The notes beneath the pieces were generated by a model, which was not told the DNA's origin, made no database searches, and saw only the letters and a list, made by a program, of their open reading frames with translations. A stretch of DNA of 64,000 nt from Pseudidiomarina sp. (GTDB taxonomy: Bacteria > Pseudomonadota > Gammaproteobacteria > Enterobacterales > Alteromonadaceae), in contig JALQTK010000003.1 of the NCBI GenBank assembly GCA_023260975.1, positions 39,445 to 103,444 on the forward strand, in the 5' to 3' direction. Shown in pieces: positions 1 through 10,328 of this stretch (its first letter is position 1; the number at the start of each line of letters is the position of its first letter). A program made the position numbers and the translations under genes.

Positions 1-710
1 GTCAAGTCATCAGTAATATGGTCGGCGCTTCAGTTGGTGCTGCTGGTCAGCGTTGTATGGCTATTTCAGTTGCCGTCTTTGTCGGTCAATCGAAACAGTG
101 GATCGCGGAAATTGCCGAAGCCTTAGCCAAAGTGAAGCCCGGTGTATGGAACGACAAAGACGCCGCTTATGGTCCGGTGATCAGCCCACAGGCGAAGCAA
201 CGTATTGAGAACTTCATTACCCAAGGCGTTAACGAAGGCGCCAAGCTGTTGGTTGATGGCCGAAATTGTCAGGTTGACGGTTATCCGAATGGTAACTGGG
301 TCGGCCCAACCATGTTCAGCGGCGTTACCACCGACATGGAAATCTACAAAAACGAGATCTTTGGTCCGGTATTATGCGCAACCGAAGTTGAGACACTCGA
401 CGATGCGCTGAAACTCGTCAATGCCAACCCGTACGGCAACGGCACCTCAATCTTTACGGCCAGCGGCGCCGCCGCGCGCAAATACCAGCATGAAGTAGAA
501 GTCGGCCAAGTTGGTATCAATATTCCTATTCCGGTACCCCTACCATTTTTCTCATTTACCGGTTGGAAAGGCTCATTTATGGGCGATTTACATGCCTACG
601 GTAAGCAAGCGGTGCGTTTTTATAGTGAGACTAAAACCGTCACAGCGCGTTGGTTTGAGAGCGATATTGCCGATGCGAACGGTCCCAACATGACTATTCA
701 CTTAAAATAA
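1..710 (+). CDS. mmsA: Methylmalonate-semialdehyde dehydrogenase (CoA-acylating), 3' part; 5' end lies outside the window
   Basis: Open frame from base 3 ([28 protein letters not shown]); aldehyde dehydrogenase catalytic GQRCMA motif and MmsA-typical [28 protein letters not shown]; first gene of a valine catabolism operon. Confidence 0.93.
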   Translation, partial: QVISNMVGASVGAAGQRCMAISVAVFVGQSKQWIAEIAEALAKVKPGVWNDKDAAYGPVISPQAKQRIENFITQGVNEGAKLLVDGRNCQVDGYPNGNWVGPTMFSGVTTDMEIYKNEIFGPVLCATEVETLDDALKLVNANPYGNGTSIFTASGAAARKYQHEVEVGQVGINIPIPVPLPFFSFTGWKGSFMGDLHAYGKQAVRFYSETKTVTARWFESDIADANGPNMTIHLK

Positions 711-735
711 TTACAGAGTTACAGGGTAAGCTGCC

Positions 736-1893
736 ATGAACTTTAATTTAACCGATGACCAACAGGCCTTTGTCGATACCGCCAAAGCCTTTGCTGACAA
801 AGAGCTCGCGCCGTTCGCTGCAGAGTGGGATGAAACCGCACATTTTCCGATTGAGGTGTTTCGTAAGGCCGGTGAATTGGGCTTTATGGGTATGTACACT
901 CCAGAACACGCGGGTGGCTTCGGCATGAGTCGGCTCGATGCGGCATTGATCTTTGAACAACTGGCCATGGGCTGTACTGCGACCACCGCGATGATGACCA
1001 TTCATAATATGGTCAGTTGGATGATTGGCGCGTTTGCCACTCCGCAGGTAGCCGAGCAGTGGGTGCCGGACTTAGTCATGGGTAGCAAGTTAGGGTCGTA
1101 CTGTTTGACCGAACCAGGTGCTGGATCAGATGCCGCTAGTTTGCGTACCAGTGCCCGTCGTGATGGCGACGAGTATGTGCTTAATGGCGCAAAAATGTTT
1201 ATTTCAGGTGCCGGCAGCACCGACGTATTGGTGGTCATGGCACGCACCGGTGGCCCGGGTCCGCGCGGTATTTCGGCGTTTGTCGTACCGGCTGATGCGA
1301 ACGGCATTCATTATGGTAAAAAAGAAGCCAAGATGGGCTGGAATGCCCAACCAACTCGATTAGTGACCTTTGAAGATGTGCGTATTCCAGCGGCTAATCT
1401 GCTCGGCGACGAGGGTGAAGGCTTTAAGTTTGCGATGATGGGTCTTGATGGCGGCCGCATCAATATCGCTGTCTGTTCGGTCGGTACCGCGCAAGCAGCG
1501 TTGAATACCGCACGTAACTACATGCGTGAGCGGCAGCAATTTGGCAAACCATTGGCGCAATTCCAAGCGCTCGAATTTAAACTCGCTGATATGGCCACAG
1601 AACTGGTTGCAGCACGACAAATGGTGCGTTTAGCGGCGTTTAAAGTGGACCATGATGATGCCGATAAAACCACCTATTGTGCCATGGCCAAGCGCTTTGC
1701 CACCGATGTTGGTTTTACGGTGTGTAACGAAGCGCTGCAGATTCACGGTGGCTACGGTTACATTAAGGAGTATCCATTGGAGCGCCATGTGCGTGATGTG
1801 CGGGTGCACCAAATTCTGGAAGGTACCAATGAGATCATGCGGGTTATTATTGGTCGCCGTTTATTGGCCGATATGGATCGTGAGATCCTCTAA
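736..1893 (+). CDS. Acyl-CoA dehydrogenase (probably isobutyryl-CoA/branched-chain)
   Basis: 385 aa ACAD with YCLTEPGAGSDA, QIHGGYGYIKEYPLERHVRDVRVHQILEGTNEIMR; operon context. Confidence 0.93.
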   Translation: MNFNLTDDQQAFVDTAKAFADKELAPFAAEWDETAHFPIEVFRKAGELGFMGMYTPEHAGGFGMSRLDAALIFEQLAMGCTATTAMMTIHNMVSWMIGAFATPQVAEQWVPDLVMGSKLGSYCLTEPGAGSDAASLRTSARRDGDEYVLNGAKMFISGAGSTDVLVVMARTGGPGPRGISAFVVPADANGIHYGKKEAKMGWNAQPTRLVTFEDVRIPAANLLGDEGEGFKFAMMGLDGGRINIAVCSVGTAQAALNTARNYMRERQQFGKPLAQFQALEFKLADMATELVAARQMVRLAAFKVDHDDADKTTYCAMAKRFATDVGFTVCNEALQIHGGYGYIKEYPLERHVRDVRVHQILEGTNEIMRVIIGRRLLADMDREIL

Positions 1894-1915
1894 GCAACAG
1901 CACAGGAGTTAAGCT

Positions 1916-3034
1916 ATGACCAGCGTGGTGGAGTTTGACCAGTTAAGCACAGCCGCAGGGCAGCGCATAGGTATCGCGCGACTCAATTCGGAAAAGTCGC
2001 TGAATGCCCTCAGTTTGGACATGATCCAACTACTGCAACCGCAATTGGACGCCTGGGCTCGCGATGATCAGGTGGTATGTGTGTGGCTCGAGGGTGCTGG
2101 TGAAAAAGCCTTTTGTGCGGGTGGTGATATTGTTGCCATGTATAACGCCATGGCTGCTCGGCCCGGTACCTTGGTTGACGAAGTAGCTGATTTTTTTAGC
2201 CAAGAATATCGCCTTGATTACACTATACATTGCTATCCCAAGCCGGTTGTGGTGTGGGGCCATGGAATTGTCATGGGGGGCGGCATGGGCCTGATGAATG
2301 GCGGCAGTCACCGCATTGTCACCGAGCGTACTTTGATGGCGATGCCGGAAGTGACTATTGGCTTGTATCCCGATGTTGGCGCAACTCATTTTTTGAGCAA
2401 GATGCCAAGCGGCTGTGGTTTATACTTAGGTCTAACGGGTGCGCACATGAATGCGAGTGACGCCTTATTCTTGGGCTTGGCGGACCATTTTGCCAGCAGC
2501 GAACGTAAAGCAGAAATACTAGCCGGCTTGCAACAATTGGCCTGGCAGGATAATGCCAATGCCAACCGTGAGCGGGTCAGTGAGTATTTGGCAAACATCA
2601 GTCAGGCGGATCAATCACTGCAACCAGTCAGCCCAGTGCAACAGCATTTGGAGCATATTCAGCAGTTAACTGCGGGCCATTCGCTGGTGGACGTGGTGGA
2701 ACGTATTAGCAGCGATAGTAGCGATGACAAATGGCTTCAGCGCGCGGCGCAAACGCTACGCAATGGCTGCCCAATGACCGCACATATTGTTTGGAATCAG
2801 CTGCAACATGGCGGTGATTTAAGCCTTGCCGATTGTTTCCGTTTAGAGCTGACGCTGTCGGTGGCCTGTGCCACCCGTGGTGATTTCGTGGAAGGTATTC
2901 GGGCGCTGCTGATTGATAAAGATAAACAACCCGGCTGGCAACATGCAACGGTCGCAGAGGTTGACGAGGAAGAAGTGGATGGCTTCTTCAACTCACCGTG
3001 GCCGGTTGGCCAACACCCATTGCGCGATTTATAA
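1916..3034 (+). CDS. Enoyl-CoA hydratase/isomerase family protein, probable 3-hydroxyisobutyryl-CoA hydrolase
   Basis: 372 aa; crotonase motifs GEKAFCAGGDI, GHGIVMGGGMGL, MPEVTIGLYPDVGAT typical of HIBYL-CoA hydrolase; operon context. Confidence 0.9.
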   Translation: MTSVVEFDQLSTAAGQRIGIARLNSEKSLNALSLDMIQLLQPQLDAWARDDQVVCVWLEGAGEKAFCAGGDIVAMYNAMAARPGTLVDEVADFFSQEYRLDYTIHCYPKPVVVWGHGIVMGGGMGLMNGGSHRIVTERTLMAMPEVTIGLYPDVGATHFLSKMPSGCGLYLGLTGAHMNASDALFLGLADHFASSERKAEILAGLQQLAWQDNANANRERVSEYLANISQADQSLQPVSPVQQHLEHIQQLTAGHSLVDVVERISSDSSDDKWLQRAAQTLRNGCPMTAHIVWNQLQHGGDLSLADCFRLELTLSVACATRGDFVEGIRALLIDKDKQPGWQHATVAEVDEEEVDGFFNSPWPVGQHPLRDL

Positions 3035-3062
3035 CTGACCTCAAGGTGAACTGGAGAGTGTC

Positions 3063-3956
3063 ATGGCAACGATTGGATTTATTGGATTAGGAAATATGGG
3101 CGGGCCAATGGCCGCCAACTTAGCCAAAGCTGGCCATCAGGTACGGGTGTTTGATTTGGTTCGTAGCGCTGTAGAGGCTGCTCAGCAAGCTGGTTGTCAT
3201 GCTGCGGAATCGGCGACTGCCGCCGCTATTGATGCTGAATTTGTCATCACCATGCTACCTGCGGATGCCCATGTGCATGGCGTCTATCTGGGCGAGCAAG
3301 GTCTCTATAAAGTACTCAAAAAAGACTGTTTAGCCATTGATTGCAGCACGATTAGTGCTGAAATGGCACGCAATGTGGCAAGCCAACTGCGTGGCCACGC
3401 GATTGCCTTTATCGATGCACCGGTATCGGGTGGCGTTGCTGGTGCTCAGGCCGGCACCTTGTCATTTATGTGTGGCGGTAACGAAGCCGACGTAGAGCGG
3501 GCACGGCCGCTATTGCAGCAGATGGGCAAAAATATCTTCCGCGCTGGTGATTATGGCGCTGGGCAAGTGGCAAAAATGTGCAATAACATGCTGCTATCGG
3601 TGCTGATGGTCGGCACTTCAGAGGCACTACAGTTAGGTGTGGCACATGGTTTAGACCCACAGGTATTGTCGCAAATTATGCTACAAAGCTCCGGTCGTAA
3701 CTGGACTTTAGAAGTATATAATCCGTGCCCAGGTGTGATGGATAATAGCCCTGCTAGCCGTGGTTACAGCGGCGGCTTTATGGTTGATTTGATGAGCAAA
3801 GATTTAGGCTTAGCCCAACGTGCTGCGGTTGCCAGTGGTGCCAGTACCCCCATGGGGGCGTTGACTCATAACCTCTATCGCGCATGGTCACAGTTGGGCC
3901 ATGGTAAAGAAGATTTTTCGAGTATTTTTAATTACTTGAAACCACAGATAAAGTAA
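3063..3956 (+). CDS. mmsB: 3-hydroxyisobutyrate dehydrogenase
   Basis: 297 aa; N-terminal IGFIGLGNMGGPMAANLAKAGH, FIDAPVSGGVAGAQAGTLSFMCGG, KMCNNMLL. Confidence 0.95.
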   Translation: MATIGFIGLGNMGGPMAANLAKAGHQVRVFDLVRSAVEAAQQAGCHAAESATAAAIDAEFVITMLPADAHVHGVYLGEQGLYKVLKKDCLAIDCSTISAEMARNVASQLRGHAIAFIDAPVSGGVAGAQAGTLSFMCGGNEADVERARPLLQQMGKNIFRAGDYGAGQVAKMCNNMLLSVLMVGTSEALQLGVAHGLDPQVLSQIMLQSSGRNWTLEVYNPCPGVMDNSPASRGYSGGFMVDLMSKDLGLAQRAAVASGASTPMGALTHNLYRAWSQLGHGKEDFSSIFNYLKPQIK

Positions 3957-3967
3957 CGGAATAGAGC

Positions 3968-4732
3968 ATGCAAATAGCTAACAGTACGATTGTTATCACC
4001 GGGGGTGCGCAAGGCTTAGGTTTAGCCATGGCCAGTCATTTTGCTGCCGATGGCGCCAATTTAGCCTTGATTGATATGAACGCCGAAACATTAGCAGCTG
4101 CAGAGCAGCAGTGTTTGGCCGCAGGTGCCAAGCAGGTGCGCGGCTATGTGCTGAACGTCACCGACGAAGCCGCCGTTGAGCACGTGTTTGCTGATATCAA
4201 CCAAGCTTTTGGTGGCATGGATGTATTGATCAACAACGCTGGTATTTTGCGCGATGGTCTATTAATCAAAATGAAAGACGGCGAAATCACCCAAAAAATG
4301 CCATTACAGCAGTTTCAGTCGGTGCTTGATGTGAACCTGACTGGGAGTTTCCTGTGTGGCCGTGAAGCTGCGGCACATATGGCGAAAGCGGGTAAGGGCG
4401 GGGTGATTATTAACATTTCCTCGGTTGCTCGCGCCGGCAATATGGGTCAGACGAACTACGCGGCAACCAAAGCCGGTGTGGTTGCTATGACGGTAACATG
4501 GGCGCGTGAATTGGGCCGCTTTGGTATTCGTTGCGGCGCCATTGCACCGGGTTTTATTGAAACGCCGATGACCGCCAGCATGAAGCCAGAAGCGATTGAC
4601 CGGGCACTTTCCATGGTGCCGTTGCGACGCTGGGGGCAGCCCGATGAAATCGCCCATAGCGCGCGTTATATCATTGAAAATGACTTCTTCAGTGGGCGGG
4701 TGGTCGAGATAGACGGTGGCGTTAGGTTATAG
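3968..4732 (+). CDS. SDR family NAD(P)-dependent oxidoreductase
   Basis: TGGAQGLGLAMA Rossmann motif, NNAGILRDG, YAATKAG catalytic motif, PGFIETPMT. Confidence 0.9.
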   Translation: MQIANSTIVITGGAQGLGLAMASHFAADGANLALIDMNAETLAAAEQQCLAAGAKQVRGYVLNVTDEAAVEHVFADINQAFGGMDVLINNAGILRDGLLIKMKDGEITQKMPLQQFQSVLDVNLTGSFLCGREAAAHMAKAGKGGVIINISSVARAGNMGQTNYAATKAGVVAMTVTWARELGRFGIRCGAIAPGFIETPMTASMKPEAIDRALSMVPLRRWGQPDEIAHSARYIIENDFFSGRVVEIDGGVRL

Positions 4733-5631
4733 TGCGAAAATTACCCCCATTAAATGCGTTAAAAGCGTTTGAAGCAGCGGCCCGTAACCTGAGTTTTACC
4801 CGCGCCGCCGATGAGTTATTTGTCACTCAGGCGGCGGTCAGCCATCAGGTGAAAGCACTCGAAGAGTTTTTGGGGGTAAAATTATTTTTACGGCGCAATC
4901 GTGCCTTGTTACTGACGGCTGAAGGGCAAACTTACTATCTTGAATTAAAAGAAATTTTTAACCACATCCTGCAGGCGACTGAGCGCTTAAAGAATGCCTC
5001 GTCACGCGGGCAATTGACGATTTCATTGCCACCTAGCTTTGCCATTTTATGGTTTGTTCCACGCTTGAGTCGTTTTCGTGATAGTTATCCCGATATTGAT
5101 GTGCGTATTCGTGCGGTCGACGAAGTGGATGGTTCATTGACCGAAGATGTTGACGTAGCGATCTACTATGGCGCCGGCAAATGGCCCGGTTTAAAGGCGT
5201 TCAAATTACATAATGAGTACTTGCTGCCGGTCTGCTCACCGTTATTACTCAATGGCAAAAAGCCATTGCGTGAACCACGTGACTTGCTCAATCACACGCT
5301 GCTGCATGATGAAACCCGTAATGCCTGGAAAGATTGGTTTCGCTTAGTTGGTATTGATAAAAATAAGGGTGATAACGGGCCGATTTTTAGTCACTCGAAC
5401 CTCGCCTTGAAGGCTGCAGTTTACGGGCAGGGTATTGCGCTGGCGAATAACGTGCTGGTAAAACAAGAAATTGAAGCCGGGCACTTAATCCAACTATTCA
5501 CTGAGGTATTACCGCGCACCAAGTCGTTTTATCTGGTCTGCCGTGAGTCACAAGCCGAGGTCGGTAAAATTGCCACCTTTCGTAACTGGCTACTGAGTGT
5601 GGTCGAAGAGGAAGAAGATAGTTATGAGTGA
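4732..5631 (+). CDS. LysR-family transcriptional regulator, GcvA-like
   Basis: GTG start overlapping the SDR stop by 1 nt; RKLPPLNALKAFEAAARNLSFTRAADELFVTQAAVSHQVKALEEFLGVKLFLRR. Confidence 0.9.
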   Translation: MRKLPPLNALKAFEAAARNLSFTRAADELFVTQAAVSHQVKALEEFLGVKLFLRRNRALLLTAEGQTYYLELKEIFNHILQATERLKNASSRGQLTISLPPSFAILWFVPRLSRFRDSYPDIDVRIRAVDEVDGSLTEDVDVAIYYGAGKWPGLKAFKLHNEYLLPVCSPLLLNGKKPLREPRDLLNHTLLHDETRNAWKDWFRLVGIDKNKGDNGPIFSHSNLALKAAVYGQGIALANNVLVKQEIEAGHLIQLFTEVLPRTKSFYLVCRESQAEVGKIATFRNWLLSVVEEEEDSYE

Positions 5632-6253
5632 GGTGCAACGGGTAGCACTGCAGCGCGATAACCCCGATGGAACCGTGCGGGTGGTATTTGCCCACGGTGC
5701 TGGTGCTGGCTTACAAAGCGATTTTATGCAGTTTATCGCACTGGGGCTGGCATTACGTAACATTGAGGTGGTGCGTTTTAACTTTCCTTACTGGCAGAAG
5801 TTTATGGATAGTGGTGTGCGCCGTCCACCCAATCCGATGGCCCATCTAGAGCATTGCATGGCCACCGTGGTAAACCAATTTAATGATAATAAGCCACTGT
5901 TTTTAATGGGTAAATCTATGGGGGCGCGAGTCGCTTTTCGGCAGGCCGACAAGCTCGGTGCAAAAGCAGCTATTGCGTTGGGATATCCGTTTCACCCAAT
6001 CGGTAAGCCGCAGCGGCTCAGACTCGATGATTTAGCGACGCGTTGTAAGGCTAATCTTATTTTACAAGGTGATCGAGACCGCTTCGGTAAACCTGAAGAA
6101 GTGCTACACTATGCATTGCCAAGCAATATCGAGCTGCGTTGGCTGGCCGGTGGTGATCATAGTCTACAACCGACGGCACGCAGCGGTATCGCGCCAACCA
6201 ACTTGTGGCAGCAAGCAATCGATCAGGTACTTGAATTTATTCAGGCTGATTAG
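5624..6253 (+). CDS. Alpha/beta hydrolase of the KANL3/Tex30-like family
   Basis: Start moved from 5597 to the ATG at 5624 (MSEVQRVALQ); VVFAHGAGAG and GKSMGAR nucleophile elbow, GGDHSL. Confidence 0.8.
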   Translation: MSEVQRVALQRDNPDGTVRVVFAHGAGAGLQSDFMQFIALGLALRNIEVVRFNFPYWQKFMDSGVRRPPNPMAHLEHCMATVVNQFNDNKPLFLMGKSMGARVAFRQADKLGAKAAIALGYPFHPIGKPQRLRLDDLATRCKANLILQGDRDRFGKPEEVLHYALPSNIELRWLAGGDHSLQPTARSGIAPTNLWQQAIDQVLEFIQAD

Positions 6254-6285
6254 GTCGATTCACTGGCACTAACAAATGAGAAATT

Positions 6286-7377
6286 ATGTCTGGAATTTTA
6301 GTCTACTGCCGCGCTGGCTTTGAGAATGATTGCGCTGCTGAATTGCAGGATAAAACTGCTGCTCTCGGGGTGTTTGGTTATTGCCAAACTACCCTTAATA
6401 GTGGTTATGTGGTGTACCGCTGTCAGCCTGAAGAAGCTGATCATTTAGGCCGCAAATTAGCCTTGCGTGACTTAGTGTTTGCCCGTCAATTTATTGTAAT
6501 TATTGCTGAATTAGCTGAGATTCCTGCCACTGATCGGGTCAGTACCATGCAAATGGCACTGATGGATGAGCAGCTCAACGAGAATTTCGCGATGGTCAAA
6601 CCGGCCGGTGATTTGCGCGTAGAAACCCCCGATACCAATGAAGCGAAAGAACTGACCACTTTCTGTCGTAAATTTACGGTGCCGCTGCGCCAAGGGTTGC
6701 GACAAAGCGGCTGGCTGACCGCCAAAGAGAGTGATCGGCGGCCCACTCTGCACGCATTCTTTTTAACCGGCCAACAGCTGGTCATCGGCTATTCATATAG
6801 TTACAACCAATCACCCTGGCCGATGGGTATTCTGCGGTTACGCTCACCGAGTGATGCACCAAGTCGCTCAACGTTGAAATTGGACGAAGCTTTTCAACAG
6901 TTTATTCCTGCCCATGAACGTGAAGAGCGGGTTAGTTCCGGTATGAATGCAGTCGATTTAGGCGCTGCGCCAGGTGGCTGGACCTATCAATTGGTGCGCC
7001 GTGGCATGATGGTGCAAGCCATTGATAATGGGCCGATGGCACAAAGCCTGATGGATAGCGGTCAAGTAAAACATATTCGCGACGACGGTTTTAAATACCG
7101 TCCCAAGAAAAAGAATGTCACCTGGTTGGTGTGTGACATGGTCGAAAAACCCATGCGTGTGGCCGAGCTGATGACCCAATGGTTTATTGATGGTGACTGT
7201 AAAGAAGCTATTTTTAATCTCAAGTTACCGATGAAAAAGCGCTATGCCATGGTCAGTGAATGTCTGCAGCTGATTCAAACCGAGTTGGCCGAGAAGGGTA
7301 TGGGCCGCTATGAAGTGCAAGCCAAGCAGCTTTATCATGACCGCGAAGAAGTGACGGTGCATGTTCGCTCGCTGTAA
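6286..7377 (+). CDS. rlmM: 23S rRNA (cytidine(2498)-2'-O)-methyltransferase RlmM
   Basis: 363 aa; AVDLGAAPGGWTYQLVRRGMMVQAIDNGPM, RlmM-like ending YEVQAKQLYHDREEVTVHV. Confidence 0.95.
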   Translation: MSGILVYCRAGFENDCAAELQDKTAALGVFGYCQTTLNSGYVVYRCQPEEADHLGRKLALRDLVFARQFIVIIAELAEIPATDRVSTMQMALMDEQLNENFAMVKPAGDLRVETPDTNEAKELTTFCRKFTVPLRQGLRQSGWLTAKESDRRPTLHAFFLTGQQLVIGYSYSYNQSPWPMGILRLRSPSDAPSRSTLKLDEAFQQFIPAHEREERVSSGMNAVDLGAAPGGWTYQLVRRGMMVQAIDNGPMAQSLMDSGQVKHIRDDGFKYRPKKKNVTWLVCDMVEKPMRVAELMTQWFIDGDCKEAIFNLKLPMKKRYAMVSECLQLIQTELAEKGMGRYEVQAKQLYHDREEVTVHVRSL

Positions 7378-7392
7378 CGGGACTAATTAAAC

Positions 7393-7427
7393 CACTAAAA
7401 AAGGCAGCTTAACGCTGCCTTTTTAGT
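7393..7427. terminator. Bidirectional intrinsic terminator between convergent rlmM and isocitrate dehydrogenase
   Basis: actaaaaaaGGCAGCttaacGCTGCCtttttagt: near-perfect hairpin flanked by A-run and T-run. Confidence 0.85.
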
Positions 7428-7443
7428 TCTTGCATCAAAGCCA

Positions 7444-8448
7444 TTATAAGCGGTCGATGACCGCTTGGGTAAAGTCGGTGGTGCCGTGGCTGCCACCGAG
7501 ATCGCGGGTCGCACGATCGCCACTGGCAATGGTGTCAGTCAGCGCTTTACGGATACGCGCTGCATGCTCAGGCATTTGCAGGTACTCTAGCATTTGAATA
7601 GCGGCCAGAATGACCGAGCTTGGATTGGCTATATTTTGTCCGGCGATATCTGGTGCCGAGCCATGTACTGCCTCAAAAATCGCTGAGTGTTCACCAATGT
7701 TGGCGCCCGGCGCCATGCCTAAGCCGCCAACTAATCCAGCGCATAAATCAGACAAAATATCGCCAAATAGATTGGTGGTTACAATCACGTCAAACTGTTC
7801 TGGGTTCATTACCAATTTCATGCACACCGCATCGACGATCATCTCGTTGGTTTCAATATCGGGATACTGTGCGGCAATCTCACGAGCCACTGTTAAAAAC
7901 AAACCAGAGGTTGATTTGAGAATATTTGCTTTGTGGACAATAGTGACTTTCTTGCGGCCTTCGCGGCGCGCTAAATCATAGGCGAAGCGAACGATGCGCT
8001 CAGAGCCTTCGCGGGTGATTTGGCTCATTGCTTGGGCGCTGTTACCGTCGGCTGAAACAACTTGGCCAAGGCCGCTGTACATGCCTTCAGTATTCTCACG
8101 AATAGTAATAATATCAATATCTTGATAACGCGCCTTGGTGCCTTTGAAGGAAAGCACCGGGCGCACGTTGGCATAGAGATTGAATTGCTTGCGTAGGCTC
8201 ACGTTAATTGAGGTAAAGCCTTCACCCACCGGGGTTGTTAGCGGGCCTTTTAAGGTGGCACGGTTGCGTGCAATGGCGTCTAAAGTAGCCGCCGGCAATA
8301 GTTCACCGGTTTTTTCTAACGCTGCCAGTCCGGCATCGGCAAACTCGTAGGTAAAGCCGCAGTTGGCTTTATCGAGAATTTTAAGAGTGGCTTCAATAAT
8401 ATCTGGGCCAATGCCATCGCCCGGAATAACCGTTATGGTGGTTGTCAT
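7444..8448 (-). CDS. NAD-dependent isocitrate dehydrogenase (isocitrate/isopropylmalate dehydrogenase family)
   Basis: 334 aa; VIPGDGIGPDI, NLYANVRPV, IRENTEGMYSGLGQ, TTNLFGDILSDLCAGLVGGLG, FEAVHGSAPDIAG. Confidence 0.93.
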   Translation of the reverse strand: MTTTITVIPGDGIGPDIIEATLKILDKANCGFTYEFADAGLAALEKTGELLPAATLDAIARNRATLKGPLTTPVGEGFTSINVSLRKQFNLYANVRPVLSFKGTKARYQDIDIITIRENTEGMYSGLGQVVSADGNSAQAMSQITREGSERIVRFAYDLARREGRKKVTIVHKANILKSTSGLFLTVAREIAAQYPDIETNEMIVDAVCMKLVMNPEQFDVIVTTNLFGDILSDLCAGLVGGLGMAPGANIGEHSAIFEAVHGSAPDIAGQNIANPSSVILAAIQMLEYLQMPEHAARIRKALTDTIASGDRATRDLGGSHGTTDFTQAVIDRL

Positions 8449-8493
8449 GCGCTGTGATCCTACTACGAACTGGAAATAGGCGCGTATTTTAGC

Positions 8494-8521
8494 AGAAAAA
8501 ACCCCGCTGAGAGCGGGGTTT
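8494..8521 (-). terminator. Intrinsic terminator downstream of the DUF3192-like gene
   Basis: Minus strand reads AACCCCGCT-ctc-AGCGGGGTTttttt, just after the stop at 8527. Confidence 0.8.
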
Positions 8522-8526
8522 AATCA

Positions 8527-8919
8527 TTAAAACGATTGATAGTCACTATAAGCATCTGCACCCCAAGCAATCAGCTTATCGTTCTTAAATAGCAACGGCG
8601 TGCATTCATCGCGGGTGGTGATGCCGTCTGATTTGACATGATGGGTACGATAAAATAATACCAGCAACTCTTGGCCGTCGTGCGTTGCCTTTGCCTCGCT
8701 AATATCAGGCGAGCCGAGTAGGGTAATGACATCGCCTTTTGCTATGCCAAGGTCAAGCCGACCAATTTGTTTGGAGTTAAAGGTCTCGCGTTCTTGCCAG
8801 CTCATATGCTCGGGATCAGCCTGATACATTTGTAGAATCAAGGCTGCCGCAGCAAAATAGATGGCAAAACCAATAATCACTATTTTCAGCATTTTTGGAA
8901 TTTTAAAGTTATTCGCCAT
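8527..8919 (-). CDS. DUF3192-like small membrane-anchored protein
   Basis: 130 aa, N-terminal TM segment (MLKIVIIGFAIYFAAAALILQM), then RLDLGIAKGDVITLLGSPD fold. Confidence 0.65.
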   Translation of the reverse strand: MANNFKIPKMLKIVIIGFAIYFAAAALILQMYQADPEHMSWQERETFNSKQIGRLDLGIAKGDVITLLGSPDISEAKATHDGQELLVLFYRTHHVKSDGITTRDECTPLLFKNDKLIAWGADAYSDYQSF

Positions 8920-8955
8920 ATTGCTCTCCGGCTCTAGCAGCGAGGGTCACTGCTA

Positions 8956-10311
8956 TTAATCGGTAACCACACGATAACATGGATAATAAACTGAACCAGG
9001 CAACTTCATGCGGCCTTGTTCAACAAATGCACGTAATAACACATCGAGTTTCTGCATCATGGCGCGTTCACCATGAATTTCAAATACCCCGTGCTGGCGA
9101 ATAGCACGAATACCATCTTCTTTAACATTGCCCGCGACAATGGCTGAGAACGCTCGACGCAGGTCGGCCGCAAGCAATTGTGCCGGCTGTTCACGATGTA
9201 AATTCAAATTGCGAACATTATGATGATTAGGCACAAATGGGCGTTGGAACGGCTCTTCAATATGCAGTGTCCAATTAAAGCTATAGGCATCGCCAGTGGC
9301 ACGACGATACGCTTTGACCTGCTGAATACCTTGTTTCATTGCGGTGGCTACGGCCACCGGATCACCAACTATAATTTGATAGAGTTGCTGCGCTTCTTTG
9401 CCTAAGGTTGCCACAATAAATTCATCCAGCGCCTCAAAGTAAGCTTTACTGGCGGTTGGACCGGACAAAATAATCGGCAATACTTGGCGCTGGTTATTTG
9501 GGTGCATCAAAATACCCAGTATATAGAGCAATTCTTCGGCGGTGCCGGCCCCACCTGGGAAGATCACAATACCGTGAGCACAGCGTACAAAGGCTTCAAG
9601 GCGCTTTTCAATATCGGGCAAGATCACCAGTTCGTTGACAATCGGGTTTGGTGGCTCAGCGGCAATAATACCCGGCTCGGTGAAGCCCAAGTACCGGCCA
9701 TCAGCGATACGCTGTTTGGCATGGCCAATAGTAGCTCCTTTCATTGGCCCTTTCATGGCGCCTGGGCCGCAACCGGTACAGATATTCAAGGCTCTAAGAC
9801 CGAGTTGATAGCCAACTTCTTTGGTGTATTTATATTCTACTTCATTGATAGAGTGGCCGCCCCAGCACACGATCACATTGGGATCTAAGTTTGGTTGCAC
9901 TACCTGTGCGTTGCGCAAAATATCGAACACCACGTGGGTGAGGGTATGGGTATCGGCTGAATCGAGGGTTTGTGCGTTGTAACGCTCGCCAGTAAAAAGA
10001 ATATCGCGCAGCACCGCCTCAACTAATTCCTGCATACCGGTGATCAGATGACCATCGACAAATGCTTCAGCCGGTGGGTTAATGAGTTCTAGCTGAATAC
10101 CGCGTTCACAGCGCAATACGCGCACATCAAAATTGTGGTACTTGCCAAAAATTTCTTCACTGCAATCGGTGTTAGAACCGGCATTTAATACCGCCAAACA
10201 GCAGTTACGAAAGAGTCGATACAGATCTTCATCACTGCTTTGTTGCAGTCGTTCTATTTCAAGTTGCGATAGCAAGCTCATGCTACCGCGAGGGGATATG
10301 GTTATTTTCAT
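8956..10311 (-). CDS. ppnN: Pyrimidine/purine nucleotide 5'-monophosphate nucleosidase (PpnN/YgdH, LOG-related)
   Basis: 451 aa; [60 protein letters not shown]. Confidence 0.94.
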   Translation of the reverse strand: MKITISPRGSMSLLSQLEIERLQQSSDEDLYRLFRNCCLAVLNAGSNTDCSEEIFGKYHNFDVRVLRCERGIQLELINPPAEAFVDGHLITGMQELVEAVLRDILFTGERYNAQTLDSADTHTLTHVVFDILRNAQVVQPNLDPNVIVCWGGHSINEVEYKYTKEVGYQLGLRALNICTGCGPGAMKGPMKGATIGHAKQRIADGRYLGFTEPGIIAAEPPNPIVNELVILPDIEKRLEAFVRCAHGIVIFPGGAGTAEELLYILGILMHPNNQRQVLPIILSGPTASKAYFEALDEFIVATLGKEAQQLYQIIVGDPVAVATAMKQGIQQVKAYRRATGDAYSFNWTLHIEEPFQRPFVPNHHNVRNLNLHREQPAQLLAADLRRAFSAIVAGNVKEDGIRAIRQHGVFEIHGERAMMQKLDVLLRAFVEQGRMKLPGSVYYPCYRVVTD

Positions 10312-10328
10312 TCTTGGTCCTGTCAGTA

